This document shows, one piece after another, positions 35,136 to 43,562 of a stretch of DNA of 53,163 nucleotides. The DNA comes from Burkholderiales bacterium. GTDB taxonomy: Bacteria > Pseudomonadota > Gammaproteobacteria > Burkholderiales > UBA11063. The translations under genes and the position numbers were made by a program. The notes beneath the pieces are model-generated. The model was not told the DNA's origin and searched no databases. It saw only the letters and a program-made list of their open reading frames with translations. The stretch is from NCBI GenBank assembly GCA_019748155.1, contig JAIEPY010000015.1, forward strand, positions 1 to 53,163, given 5' to 3'. Position 1 is the stretch's first letter, and each line of letters opens with the position of its first letter.

Positions 35136-36348
35136 TCGCTACTTCCTCTCTTAATTCACGCGGTCCTTTGAGACGCATGGTCAAAGTTAATCCAAAAGCC
35201 AACAAATAGCAAGCAGCAACGGTTGGGATTACCCACATAGCATGCCCGGCATCAATAATGTAGCCATAAATATTCGAAAAGATAAATTGTGGCAAAGCAA
35301 TAAACAGATTTAACAAGCCCATATACTCACCTAATTTGGATTTCGGTACCACCATCGACAGAATCGTATACATGCACACATTGCCACCGATAAAGAAAAT
35401 CCCACTTGCAAAGGTCCAAGAATAGAGCAGCCACGCTGAAACACCTTCACGCAAGAATAGCAAAAGATACAGATTAGTTAACCCAAGCCCTAGCGCCGAA
35501 AAAGTAAAAATATGTTTACGGTTAAAGACGTCAATTAATTTGAAAGCGGTAAAACCAAACACCAAACTAGCGGCAGAATTAATAAAGCCAAATTTACCCA
35601 CCACATGCACATCAAAATGTAGCACTTTGACAAATAATGAGGTCGCCATTTGATTGGTACCGGTGCTCGCTGCAAAGAACAGAAAGGTAATACCAAATAA
35701 TTTGAGTGCTTCAGGATTAGCTAAAAAATCCAATGACAACCGAAATGCCTCACTGCTAATATAGTTTTCTGGTCGCTCCTTAACAATCAAGGGAAGCACT
35801 AAAATGGTTGACAAGATCATCAAGGCTCCCATCGCAAAGAAGGTATATTCGGGGTGCTGCACATCCCACATAAATCCAGCCAACGCCCCCATAAATAAGC
35901 CACCCAAGGTTGCCGTAGTCCGCGCTAAGGTATTCGCGTAGCCAACTTGATCGGCATCAACCACCTCCATAACCATGGTATAATAAGCACACTGCGCGAC
36001 ATTTACCAAGGTACAGGTAATTCCACTCATGACTAAGAACATGGTAAAACTAGTCGCCAACGGCCACGCCGCAATGCTTAGCCCAGCAGCGACCATCCCA
36101 AATACTATCCAAGGTGAACGTTTCCCCCATTTGTGTTTAGTCTTATCACTCAATATACCAACAATTACTTGGGTAAATACTCCAACTATCGCAGCTAACG
36201 AGTAAATTTTAGCAATATCGGCAGCAGAATTAGTAAACATATAGCCAAAAAATGCCATAACATTACCCAAGGATCCCCACATAATCCCAATTCCAATATC
36301 CGGAATTGCGATTAATAAAGGATTCCAGCGTCTAATATTGTACTTCAT
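35128..36348 (-). CDS. MFS sugar transporter (GPH/SLC45-like)
   Basis: A 406-residue carrier with 12 membrane segments. The sequence GILSDKTKHKWGKRSPWIVFG is the loop between helices 2 and 3 seen in glycoside-cation symporters and sucrose carriers. It is coupled on both sides (ATGA with the GH1 gene, 8 bases with GH30), so it is presumably the uptake system for the beta-glucoside both hydrolases cut. Confidence 0.9.
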   Translation of the reverse strand: MKYNIRRWNPLLIAIPDIGIGIMWGSLGNVMAFFGYMFTNSAADIAKIYSLAAIVGVFTQVIVGILSDKTKHKWGKRSPWIVFGMVAAGLSIAAWPLATSFTMFLVMSGITCTLVNVAQCAYYTMVMEVVDADQVGYANTLARTTATLGGLFMGALAGFMWDVQHPEYTFFAMGALMILSTILVLPLIVKERPENYISSEAFRLSLDFLANPEALKLFGITFLFFAASTGTNQMATSLFVKVLHFDVHVVGKFGFINSAASLVFGFTAFKLIDVFNRKHIFTFSALGLGLTNLYLLLFLREGVSAWLLYSWTFASGIFFIGGNVCMYTILSMVVPKSKLGEYMGLLNLFIALPQFIFSNIYGYIIDAGHAMWVIPTVAACYLLAFGLTLTMRLKGPRELREEVANG

Positions 36349-37757
36349 AGCTTAACCTCAGCTATCAAAGTTTGCTCCGCTAATTGGTACTGGGCAATCA
36401 TCTGGGCATAATATTTACCACTCAATTTAAGTGTCCGCTCCATGGTGGTATAGTTCACCCGCGTAATCCCGAAACGCTTAGTATAACCCAATGTCCATTC
36501 GTAGTTATCCAGTAATGACCAGACAAAATACCCGCGTAGATTTACTCCCTCTGCCTGAGCTTGTGCCAATGCCGCTAAATGAGTGCGTAAATATTCGACG
36601 CGACTTAGATCATTAATCTCGCCAGTGCTTTCTTCTTTGTCGGCAGCCGCCATTCCATTTTCGGTAATATAAAGCGGGATATCACCATATTCTTCTTGGG
36701 TAAACTTTAGTGCATAATAAATTGCTTTGGGCGTAATCGGCCAGCCCATATCGGTACGTGGATAGTCAGAGCTAAACTTCAGATACTCATAGCCGGGATT
36801 AATTAATTTTTTACCGTGCAGTTCAACTTGACTGGTTACGTTAGCACGTACTGGGATCCCGGTGTAATAGTTGTAACCAATAAAATCACATGGCGAGGCG
36901 ATAATCTTCATCTCTTCTGGAGTAAATTCAGGTGCATCCGCGCCGAGCAGCTCAAGGTACGCAGTAGAGTATTTACCATCCAAGGTCGGCAATAAAATGG
37001 CGGCATTGGCGTCACGCCAAGCTTGTTTCGCTGCGGCAATATTTTCTGGCGTATCGATAATGGGCCAAAAGGTATCTAGATTTTCAACTAAGCCAATCCG
37101 CGCCGTTTGCTTAGTCGCGCTACGAATTGCCTGAACCGCTAAGCCATGACCTAACAATGCATTATGAATGGTCTGGTTGACATCTTTCTCCGGCAATCGC
37201 CCACCAGGCGCGTGGTAGTCTTCTCGGTGAGCTAGTGTAGTAAAGCAACGAATTTCATTAATCGTAAACCAATTGCTCACCCGGTCCGAATAGCGCTCAC
37301 TGACTAAGTACGCATAATCCGCAAAACGAGCCGCAACTTCTTTGCTCAACCAGCCGCGATATTTATCTTGCAACGCTTGCGGTAAATCCCAATGAAATAA
37401 AGTCACCCACGGCACAAGATTATTTTCCAATAATTCATCAATTAAGCGATCATAAAAAGCTAAGCCCTGTGGATTAATTTTGCCTTCTCCACTCGGTAAA
37501 ATCCGCGGCCATGCCAAAGAAAAACGGTACGCATCTAGACCAATCTCTTTCATTAAGGCAATATCCTGTGGATATAAATTATAATGGTCACAAGCACGTC
37601 GCCCATCATCATTATTTAAGACTTTACCCGGCTGTAGCGCAAACTCATCCCAAACACAACGTCCACGTCCATCCAACTCAGTGGCGCCTTCAATTTGATA
37701 ACTAGCAGTGGCAGCTCCCCATACAAACGGTGATGCAAATTTCCCATTCAGACTCAT
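36345..37757 (-). CDS. GH1 beta-glucosidase
   Basis: A 470-residue GH1 enzyme of standard length: FVWGAATASYQIEGAT at the start, the acid/base Glu in WFTINEIRCF (usually NEP, here NEI) and the nucleophile Glu in LYITENGMA. FVWSLLDNYEWTLGYTKRFG closes the sugar site. It hydrolyses beta-glucosides in the cytoplasm; the activity on phosphorylated sugars is unlikely because the transporter is an MFS protein, not a PTS. First gene of the operon, preceded by the LacI-type operator. Confidence 0.93.
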   Translation of the reverse strand: MSLNGKFASPFVWGAATASYQIEGATELDGRGRCVWDEFALQPGKVLNNDDGRRACDHYNLYPQDIALMKEIGLDAYRFSLAWPRILPSGEGKINPQGLAFYDRLIDELLENNLVPWVTLFHWDLPQALQDKYRGWLSKEVAARFADYAYLVSERYSDRVSNWFTINEIRCFTTLAHREDYHAPGGRLPEKDVNQTIHNALLGHGLAVQAIRSATKQTARIGLVENLDTFWPIIDTPENIAAAKQAWRDANAAILLPTLDGKYSTAYLELLGADAPEFTPEEMKIIASPCDFIGYNYYTGIPVRANVTSQVELHGKKLINPGYEYLKFSSDYPRTDMGWPITPKAIYYALKFTQEEYGDIPLYITENGMAAADKEESTGEINDLSRVEYLRTHLAALAQAQAEGVNLRGYFVWSLLDNYEWTLGYTKRFGITRVNYTTMERTLKLSGKYYAQMIAQYQLAEQTLIAEVKL

Positions 37758-37789
37758 AGCAATCTCACTTTTAAAATTAATAATTTACA

Positions 37790-37803
37790 GTTAAACGTTT
37801 AAC
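37790..37803. promoter_or_regulatory. LacI-type operator for the beta-glucoside operon
   Basis: GTTAAACGTTTAAC is a perfect 14-bp palindrome with the central CG typical of LacI/GalR sites. It lies 33 bases upstream of the GH1 start and directly next to the -10 of the divergent regulator. A weaker relative (TTAAATTTGTTTAA) is at 37850-37863, suggesting looping or a second site. Confidence 0.75.
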
Positions 37804-37805
37804 CT

Positions 37806-37814
37806 TGCTATAAT
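37806..37814 (+). promoter_or_regulatory. Extended -10 promoter of the LacI-type gene
   Basis: TGCTATAAT on the plus strand, 73 bases before the regulator start and two bases after the operator, so binding there should repress the regulator too. Confidence 0.5.
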
Positions 37815-37843
37815 AGCATAAATTGTTCCTAAATTAGGTGCAA
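37815..37843 (-). promoter_or_regulatory. Promoter of the beta-glucoside operon
   Basis: On the minus strand TTGCAC (37843-37838) and TATGCT (37820-37815) are spaced by 17 bases. The operator palindrome lies immediately downstream, over the expected transcription start, consistent with repression. Confidence 0.5.
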
Positions 37844-37887
37844 AATACATTAAATTTGTTTAACCTAGCAGAATATCGTACTAAAAA

Positions 37888-38889
37888 ATGAATAAAAAAA
37901 ATAAGCCACTAACGATTAAAGACATTGCCAATCATCTGGGAGTCTCAATTGCAACCGTTTCTTACGCCCTAAATGGCAAGAAAAAAGTTAGTGTAGAAAC
38001 ACGCAACAAAATCCTGCAATTAGTAGCTGAAGTTGGCTATGAATTAAATGGTGCAGCGCGCGATTTAAAGCGCCAAACAAGCAATTTAATCGCGATTTGT
38101 CTGGAAAGTTTGAATGGACCATTTTTCAGTGAGCTAATTTCTGGAATCGAACAAGCCGCAACTGAAGCCAATTATCAATTTATTATTGCGACCACTTACG
38201 GTAGTCCGACTTCTAGTGCATACAAAATTTTGAATGAACGCCGCGTTGACGGTGCCATTGTGCTGGCGCCAAATCTTGAAAATGACTTTTTATTGATGCT
38301 GGCAGACAAAGGACTGCCCTTGGTTGTACTAGATCGCCATCTCGAACATCCACGCATCAATAGTATTTTACTCAACAATTCGACAGGAATTGAAGAAGCA
38401 ATTGAGCTTCTGGTCGCACAAAATGTAGTTAAAATTGGTTATATCAGTGGAATAGCAACTCATTACGATAGCCAACAACGCAGCTTAGCTTTCCACCAAG
38501 CATTGCTCCGCTATGGACTAACCACTCAGCCAGAATGGGTGTTTGCAGGAAACTTCCGCCAAGACTCTGGTATATTAGCCGGCAAACAATTACTCTTGAA
38601 TCCAGACAACCTACCTCAAGCTATGATCTGTGCCAACGATGAAATGGCCATTGGCTTACAAGCATTTTTACAACAGAAGCATTATAAAATTCCCGAACAA
38701 ATTTCAATTATTGGCTTTGATGATATTTTAATTGCGCGCCACCTTCAGCCAGCACTATCAACGATTTCACACCCCAAATTTGAATTGGGTTATCTTGCCA
38801 TCATGTATTTGCTTAAACTATTTAATCATGAACCAGCGGAAGTGCTGCAAATTGAAACTCATTTTATTCAACGCCAGAGCTCAGTTTAG
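37888..38889 (+). CDS. LacI-family repressor of beta-glucoside genes
   Basis: A 333-residue LacI/GalR regulator: helix-turn-helix and hinge at residues 6-60 (TIKDIANHLGVSIATVSYAL), then a periplasmic-binding-protein-like sugar domain with RRVDGAIVLAPN, FDDILIARHLQPALSTI. It is divergent from the GH1-MFS-GH30 operon, sharing the palindromic operator. The inducer is presumably a beta-glucoside or its product. Confidence 0.92.
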   Translation: MNKKNKPLTIKDIANHLGVSIATVSYALNGKKKVSVETRNKILQLVAEVGYELNGAARDLKRQTSNLIAICLESLNGPFFSELISGIEQAATEANYQFIIATTYGSPTSSAYKILNERRVDGAIVLAPNLENDFLLMLADKGLPLVVLDRHLEHPRINSILLNNSTGIEEAIELLVAQNVVKIGYISGIATHYDSQQRSLAFHQALLRYGLTTQPEWVFAGNFRQDSGILAGKQLLLNPDNLPQAMICANDEMAIGLQAFLQQKHYKIPEQISIIGFDDILIARHLQPALSTISHPKFELGYLAIMYLLKLFNHEPAEVLQIETHFIQRQSSV

Positions 38890-38987
38890 CAACTTTCTCT
38901 GGCCATCTTGTTATAATACTAAATCCCCAGAATGAACATTTGAAAACAATTGATCTAAGTTTCGTTCTTTTATAGTTCTAGGAGAAG

Positions 38988-39150
38988 ATGATTGCTAGGG
39001 TGTTCATGTGGTTAGTTGCCCATAATTATGTTAGTCAATTATTGGTCAGTGAATTATCACGACTTGGACGCAGTGCTGGACAAATCATCCAGCTGATAGA
39101 TGAGCTATTAAAATTATTTTCTGCATCACAAGTGTTTTATGAGTTTGTCA
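38988..39150 (+). pseudogene. Serine recombinase (resolvase/invertase) fragment
   Basis: Codons around 39036-39117 read LLVSELSRLGRSAGQIIQLI then DELLK, the conserved segment following the catalytic serine in the resolvase N-terminal domain (VSELSRLGRS). The catalytic serine, the dimer helix and the DNA-binding domain are all missing. It overlaps no functional gene except the last bases of the exonuclease on the other strand. A mobile-element scar. Confidence 0.6.
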
Positions 39151-39768
39151 CGCTACTAAATTTTTTGCCAAAAAGCTTGGTACTTTTGCCGCGCTCAATT
39201 TATTAATCTGCGCAAAAACACCTGACTCCAAAGATGCTACTCCATAGTCGCTACACAATTTTTTAGAAACATGTAGAATTAATTTGGCAGCAACTTCCGC
39301 ATCAGCTTCGGCACGATGGGCACGACTCTTAAAATTAATTCCAAGCGAGGAGGAAACATCCATCAATTTGTAACTACGAAGTCCTGGGTAGATTCTCCGC
39401 GCAAGTTTTAACGAACACACCAGACTCTCATTACGTGGAATTAATCCCAGCCTAAGGCTTTCTGCAACTAGAAATTTATTATCAAAGCTCGCATTATGCG
39501 CCGCCAAAATATCGTTACCAATAAAGTCCAATAACTCCGGAATAACATCATCCGCGGGAGGTGCAGAGTTAACCATACTCTGCGTAATTCCGGTTAATTC
39601 AGTAATAAAACGCGGAATACGGATTTTACAATTTACTAAACTCACATAACGATCAACAATTTCATTACCTACAATGCGAATGGCCGCAACTTCAGTAATG
39701 CGATCACCATAATCAGGACTCAAACCGCTAGTTTCAAAATCTAGCATAATAATTGGTTTATTTATCAT
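39148..39768 (-). CDS. DnaQ-like 3'-5' exonuclease (DEDDh)
   Basis: A 206-residue exonuclease: MLDFETSGLSPDYGDRITEV contains the first D-x-E pair, DILAAHNASFDNKFL the second Asp region, and HRAEADAEVAAKL the final H and D. It resembles the PolC/DnaQ epsilon-type domain or ExoX. Replicative epsilon is usually longer (about 235 residues), so this may be an accessory proofreading or repair nuclease. It lies 25 bases after the PAS regulator gene. Confidence 0.85.
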   Translation of the reverse strand: MINKPIIMLDFETSGLSPDYGDRITEVAAIRIVGNEIVDRYVSLVNCKIRIPRFITELTGITQSMVNSAPPADDVIPELLDFIGNDILAAHNASFDNKFLVAESLRLGLIPRNESLVCSLKLARRIYPGLRSYKLMDVSSSLGINFKSRAHRAEADAEVAAKLILHVSKKLCSDYGVASLESGVFAQINKLSAAKVPSFLAKNLVA

Positions 39769-39792
39769 CTAACACTTTCTGAATTAATATTT

Positions 39793-40476
39793 TTAACTAA
39801 TCCAGATACTAAACTGCTCGCTCATAATCCGTGGCAAAATTGTATCATAACCGCAAAAAATTGCTTTATCAATTAGCTCTTCCACATTTACCGCTCCAAA
39901 CTTGCGTAAGAGCTGTTGATGAATGGTATTGCGGACAGTGCTAACTGCAATATCTTTATGTAAAATTGCATTGAGATGTAAGGTTACTACTTTAGGCTTG
40001 ACGTACATGATCAGCAAAAACAAAATTAACTCTTCAATCATAGTTAGCTCAATTTTTTGCCGAATAGACACCTCAGACGCATCAGGCGCGTACTGAACAA
40101 TATGACTATTGATATAGGGTTTAAAATGCCCAAGCGAATAGATAGGAAAGAAATCAACGCGTACGCCTACGCCAACATTGCTTGTTGGATCAACTATTGG
40201 TGTTTTCTGTTTTAGAAATAATTGAATCTCACCCTGATGATTTTGCAAGCTGATATATTGTTGCATTTTGAGCGTTGTCAGACATTCATTATCTTCTGCA
40301 ACACAGCTAGGAGCAATTTGGCGAATCGGAGGTAAATCAACATAGCTTGCTGTGCGGTAATCAGCACCATCGAGACCATAGTCCTCCCGGATGGCGGGAG
40401 ATAAATAAACAAAGAGCGACTCAGGATTAACAACTATCGTTTTTTGCTCCGGCAGAATCACCATATCCAGAGCCAT
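39793..40476 (-). CDS. PAS-like sensor with LuxR-type helix-turn-helix (putative regulator)
   Basis: About 227 residues. The N-terminal half (SLFVYLSPAIREDYGLDG, ISLQNHQGEIQLFLKQKT) looks like a PAS domain. The C-terminal 70 residues form a helical bundle with LTMIEELILFLLIMYVKPK and STVRNTIHQQLLRKFG, which resembles a LuxR-type recognition helix. I prefer ATG 40476, 11 bases after the nagA stop; a GTG at 40503 overlapping nagA is possible. It may regulate nagA or sense a cytoplasmic ligand. Assignment is by eye and moderate. Confidence 0.55.
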   Translation of the reverse strand: MALDMVILPEQKTIVVNPESLFVYLSPAIREDYGLDGADYRTASYVDLPPIRQIAPSCVAEDNECLTTLKMQQYISLQNHQGEIQLFLKQKTPIVDPTSNVGVGVRVDFFPIYSLGHFKPYINSHIVQYAPDASEVSIRQKIELTMIEELILFLLIMYVKPKVVTLHLNAILHKDIAVSTVRNTIHQQLLRKFGAVNVEELIDKAIFCGYDTILPRIMSEQFSIWIS

Positions 40477-40487
40477 CACATAACGCT

Positions 40488-41618
40488 CTAAATAATCGTG
40501 CACGAATAGTCTTTCAGATTTAACGCGATTAAATCAGCACGACACCCTGCTGCAATCTTACCTAGCTGTTGATCCAGCCCCATTAAACGCGCCGGCGTTA
40601 AGGTTGCCATCGTAAGCGTTTGCTCCAAACTAAGCCCGCATTCATCAACACATCTCTCTACTGCTTCATTCATGGTTAAATAAGCTCCGCCGAGCGTACC
40701 AGCATCATCAACACAACGCCCTTCACGGACATAAAGATGTTTACCCGCAAAATCAAACTCGGTCATATTAGTACCAGTCGGCGTAACCGCATCTGTTACC
40801 AGATAAGTTGTCGTTGGTTTTAATTGCGCCAATAAACGCACATTGGCTTTATCAACATGCAATAAATCAACAATCAAACCTAAATATGGAGCATTTGCCA
40901 ATACCGCTCCAATTACCCCAGGATTACGTCCAGTCATTCCACTCATAGCGTTAAACATATGCGTTACGGTTGCTGCACCATGGTTAAACGCAGCCTCGGC
41001 TTGTGCATATGTTGCATTAGTGTGTCCAAGCGATACAATCACGCCATGCTTTACCAAATACTCAATCTGCGCAGTAGTAAAATTTTCTGGCGCAAGCGTC
41101 ATTTTAATCGGGAAAAATTTAGTGTATGGAACAATTGCCGCCAATAAATCATCAGTCGGCTTAATAATAAACTCTAAGGGATGAATTCCGCGCTTCTCAA
41201 CTGATAAAAATGGACCTTCCAGATGTAGACCAATCACACCACGGGTATTACCGTATAATTTGAACCATTGTTTAGTCACTTCCAAAGCCTGCATCACATC
41301 TGCAACTGCCGAGGTAATCAAAGTTGGCAAATAGCTGGTTGTACCATAACGTAAATTAGTTTGATGCATCGTTTCCAGTGTCTCTAAGGTAATTGAATCA
41401 TTGAATAACACGCCACCACAACCGTTTAATTGTAAATCAATTAAACCAGCACTGATTACGCTATCAGCAAAGTCTTCAATCTGACTTGCATCATAAACCT
41501 TATTTTTATCTACAACGTCAATAATAGTACTACCATCAATCAAAACAGCCTTATCCGTAAGTAGACTCACCCCATCAAAAACATATTTGGCGCTAACCAC
41601 CCGCATATTTTGTTCCAT
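40488..41618 (-). CDS. nagA: N-acetylglucosamine-6-phosphate deacetylase
   Basis: A 376-residue amidohydrolase: GLIDLQLNGCGGVLFND, LEGPFLSVEKRGIHPLEF with the metal-binding Glu, VSLGHTNATYAQAEAAFNHG, THMFNAMSGMTGRNPG and YLVTDAVTPTGT with the catalytic Asp. It removes acetate from GlcNAc-6-phosphate in amino-sugar or cell-wall recycling. No nagB, nagE or nagK is in the window. First of three genes transcribed towards the exonuclease. Confidence 0.95.
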   Translation of the reverse strand: MEQNMRVVSAKYVFDGVSLLTDKAVLIDGSTIIDVVDKNKVYDASQIEDFADSVISAGLIDLQLNGCGGVLFNDSITLETLETMHQTNLRYGTTSYLPTLITSAVADVMQALEVTKQWFKLYGNTRGVIGLHLEGPFLSVEKRGIHPLEFIIKPTDDLLAAIVPYTKFFPIKMTLAPENFTTAQIEYLVKHGVIVSLGHTNATYAQAEAAFNHGAATVTHMFNAMSGMTGRNPGVIGAVLANAPYLGLIVDLLHVDKANVRLLAQLKPTTTYLVTDAVTPTGTNMTEFDFAGKHLYVREGRCVDDAGTLGGAYLTMNEAVERCVDECGLSLEQTLTMATLTPARLMGLDQQLGKIAAGCRADLIALNLKDYSCTII

Positions 41619-41698
41619 AAGCTAAGCCTTTAATTGGAAATTTATTTTAATCCTATATTGTACCCTATTGTATACTAATCAAGACTTGAAATACACCA

Positions 41699-41814
41699 TA
41701 TACTCATCGTCTTTGAATCTTGTACTTTGTCGTATTTCAAAAAAGACTCGTCATGTACTTCTAAGTACATCCCTAACACGAGTGTTCGTGTTTTTTATCA
41801 ATACTTTGAGTATA
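41699..41814 (+). repeat. Dispersed intergenic repeat, full copy A
   Basis: 116 bases bounded by TATACTC and GAGTATA, with CTTTGTCGTATTTCAAAA and AAAAAGACTC in the first half, a hairpin ATGTACTTCTAAGTACAT in the middle and TTTTTTATCAAT in the second half. The same order is found, reversed, at 48845-48972, and in part at 25974-26011. No coding potential. It fills the gap between nagA and the membrane protein gene. Confidence 0.6.
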
Positions 41815-41891
41815 AAATCGTGCTTGTTTTTGTAGATTTTATATAAAAATCATGTTATACTACCAACTACAATAACTCAAAAAGAATTATC

Positions 41892-42881
41892 ATGTTAGCC
41901 AAAATTAAAGAGCATCACCGCAATTACTTTCAACAACTTCGTAAGATGGATTTGTTAGATTTCAATAAATTTATATTCACCCATTTAATTTTGCACTTAT
42001 TTAAAACTGAAAATATTTTACCGTTTATTATTGCAACATGCTCAATCGGCTTTAGTATCATTTTACAAGAGTCCCGCTTTATTTTTATTCCCCAAACCAG
42101 CGTAGCAGCTTTTGCCTCATTTTTTATATTTACCATCATTGTCTCGATCATTACCCTCGTAATTTATCCAGTCTTAATTATCTTCTTGGTAAATTTCTTT
42201 ACTAGTTACCTTAAAAATGACTCCAATTTCAAATTCTGGCTAAAGTTTAGTCTGCTGCTCATTAGCTTCACTTTTGGAGCTTTTACTTTTATTACACAAA
42301 ATATTGCATTTAACTTTAAAATCCAGTTAATCTTAATCTGGCTGGGGATTTATTATTCACTAGTAAGTCTGTACCTCACACATCTTAAACATCAAACCTT
42401 AACAAAACTCTCTAAAGGTCGGATTATTTTCATTTTAGTGGTTGCAATAACGATGAGTCGTCCACTTGTACTGATTTTTTTACATACTACTGAAGCATTA
42501 AATTTCACCAATATCAACCCACAGGTTTATCTAGATGCGCATAATTGCAGCCTATTGCGTAATTTAGATGGTAAAAATTCGGTGGACCCTAACAATAGTA
42601 CGTTTAATAATACAGATTATTTTCAAATACTACCTAATAATCAGGGCTGTTATGTCTATGGAAATAATATTCGTTATAGCTTTGCTTATGATTTTGTGCT
42701 ACTAGTTAAAACCAATATTCGCCCACTAGTTGGAAAAAAAGGAATTCAATATAATGAATATGTGCGTCTGAGTTGTTATGCAGGAAATTGCTATAGTGAA
42801 ACGAATATTTTCTTTAAAGACAAAATAGACATTTACGCAGATTTTATTAAAAATGGTGCTAAGCTTGATCGACCACTATAA
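41892..42881 (+). CDS. Unknown membrane protein with C-terminal soluble domain
   Basis: A 329-residue protein with five or so membrane segments in residues 38-200 (for example ILPFIIATCSIGFSIILQ and IIFILVVAITMSRPLVLIFL) followed by a 130-residue polar domain. That domain has several cysteines (NCSLLRN, GCYVYG, SCYAGNCYS) that could pair outside the membrane. I do not recognise the family. It is isolated: a dispersed repeat lies upstream and a convergent gene downstream. Confidence 0.65.
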   Translation: MLAKIKEHHRNYFQQLRKMDLLDFNKFIFTHLILHLFKTENILPFIIATCSIGFSIILQESRFIFIPQTSVAAFASFFIFTIIVSIITLVIYPVLIIFLVNFFTSYLKNDSNFKFWLKFSLLLISFTFGAFTFITQNIAFNFKIQLILIWLGIYYSLVSLYLTHLKHQTLTKLSKGRIIFILVVAITMSRPLVLIFLHTTEALNFTNINPQVYLDAHNCSLLRNLDGKNSVDPNNSTFNNTDYFQILPNNQGCYVYGNNIRYSFAYDFVLLVKTNIRPLVGKKGIQYNEYVRLSCYAGNCYSETNIFFKDKIDIYADFIKNGAKLDRPL

Positions 42882-42983
42882 TCTCGTTCATAAGCAATTG
42901 CAAGTGCGCTCATTAGTATCAAACGAGGATTAAGTTCAAGACTAAAAAACTAAGGGATACTTACTTGCCATTTATGAGCACCT

Positions 42984-43547
42984 CTAGATTAAAGAATCAC
43001 TTTGAATAACATTTGCCAGATATGACAATATTTCTAAAGATACCCCATGAAATTGTGGTTTAGAGCTGGCACAACAATCCGCGATTACATTTACTTTATA
43101 ACCACGATCATGAGCATCTCTGGTGCATGATTGAATCGCAACTTCGGTAGAAACACCGCTAATGTATAACTCTTCAATACCATTCACGCGCAGCACGTGG
43201 TCTAAATTTGTTGCATGAAATGGATTCACGGCATTCTTGCAAATAATTAGTTCACCAGCTTGATAATTTAGCTCTGCCAAAATCTCAGTTCCCCATGTTC
43301 CACGTTGAAGCTTTTGAAACTCTTTTGCCCGAGTAAAAACAGGTGAGTTACTACTTGCTTCCGAGTAGTTTTTATCAAAGCCGACAATAATCCACACTAT
43401 TAACCAAGAGTTTTTACGCGCATGTTCAAGTAAGCGGTTGAGTTTGGCTACTGCCTGATTTGCTTCTAGCATTGGAAAACAGCCAAATATACCATCTTTA
43501 TGGCAAATTTCATTAATATAATCGACTAAAATTAATGCTTTCTTCAT
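42984..43547 (-). CDS. Isochorismatase-fold hydrolase lacking the usual cysteine
   Basis: A 187-residue protein of the cysteine-hydrolase/isochorismatase superfamily. Asp9 (LILVDY) and Lys104 (ICKNAVNPF) of the triad are present. The nucleophile position in the GVxTxxC motif reads GVSTEVAIQSC, with Ala137 where nicotinamidase-type enzymes have Cys; a Cys follows at 141. True isochorismatases also lack this Cys, so either that activity or an inactive protein is possible. It lies 16 bases before the TolC-like gene on the same strand. Confidence 0.82.
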   Translation of the reverse strand: MKKALILVDYINEICHKDGIFGCFPMLEANQAVAKLNRLLEHARKNSWLIVWIIVGFDKNYSEASSNSPVFTRAKEFQKLQRGTWGTEILAELNYQAGELIICKNAVNPFHATNLDHVLRVNGIEELYISGVSTEVAIQSCTRDAHDRGYKVNVIADCCASSKPQFHGVSLEILSYLANVIQSDSLI

Positions 43548-43562
43548 GATTTACCTCTTGAA

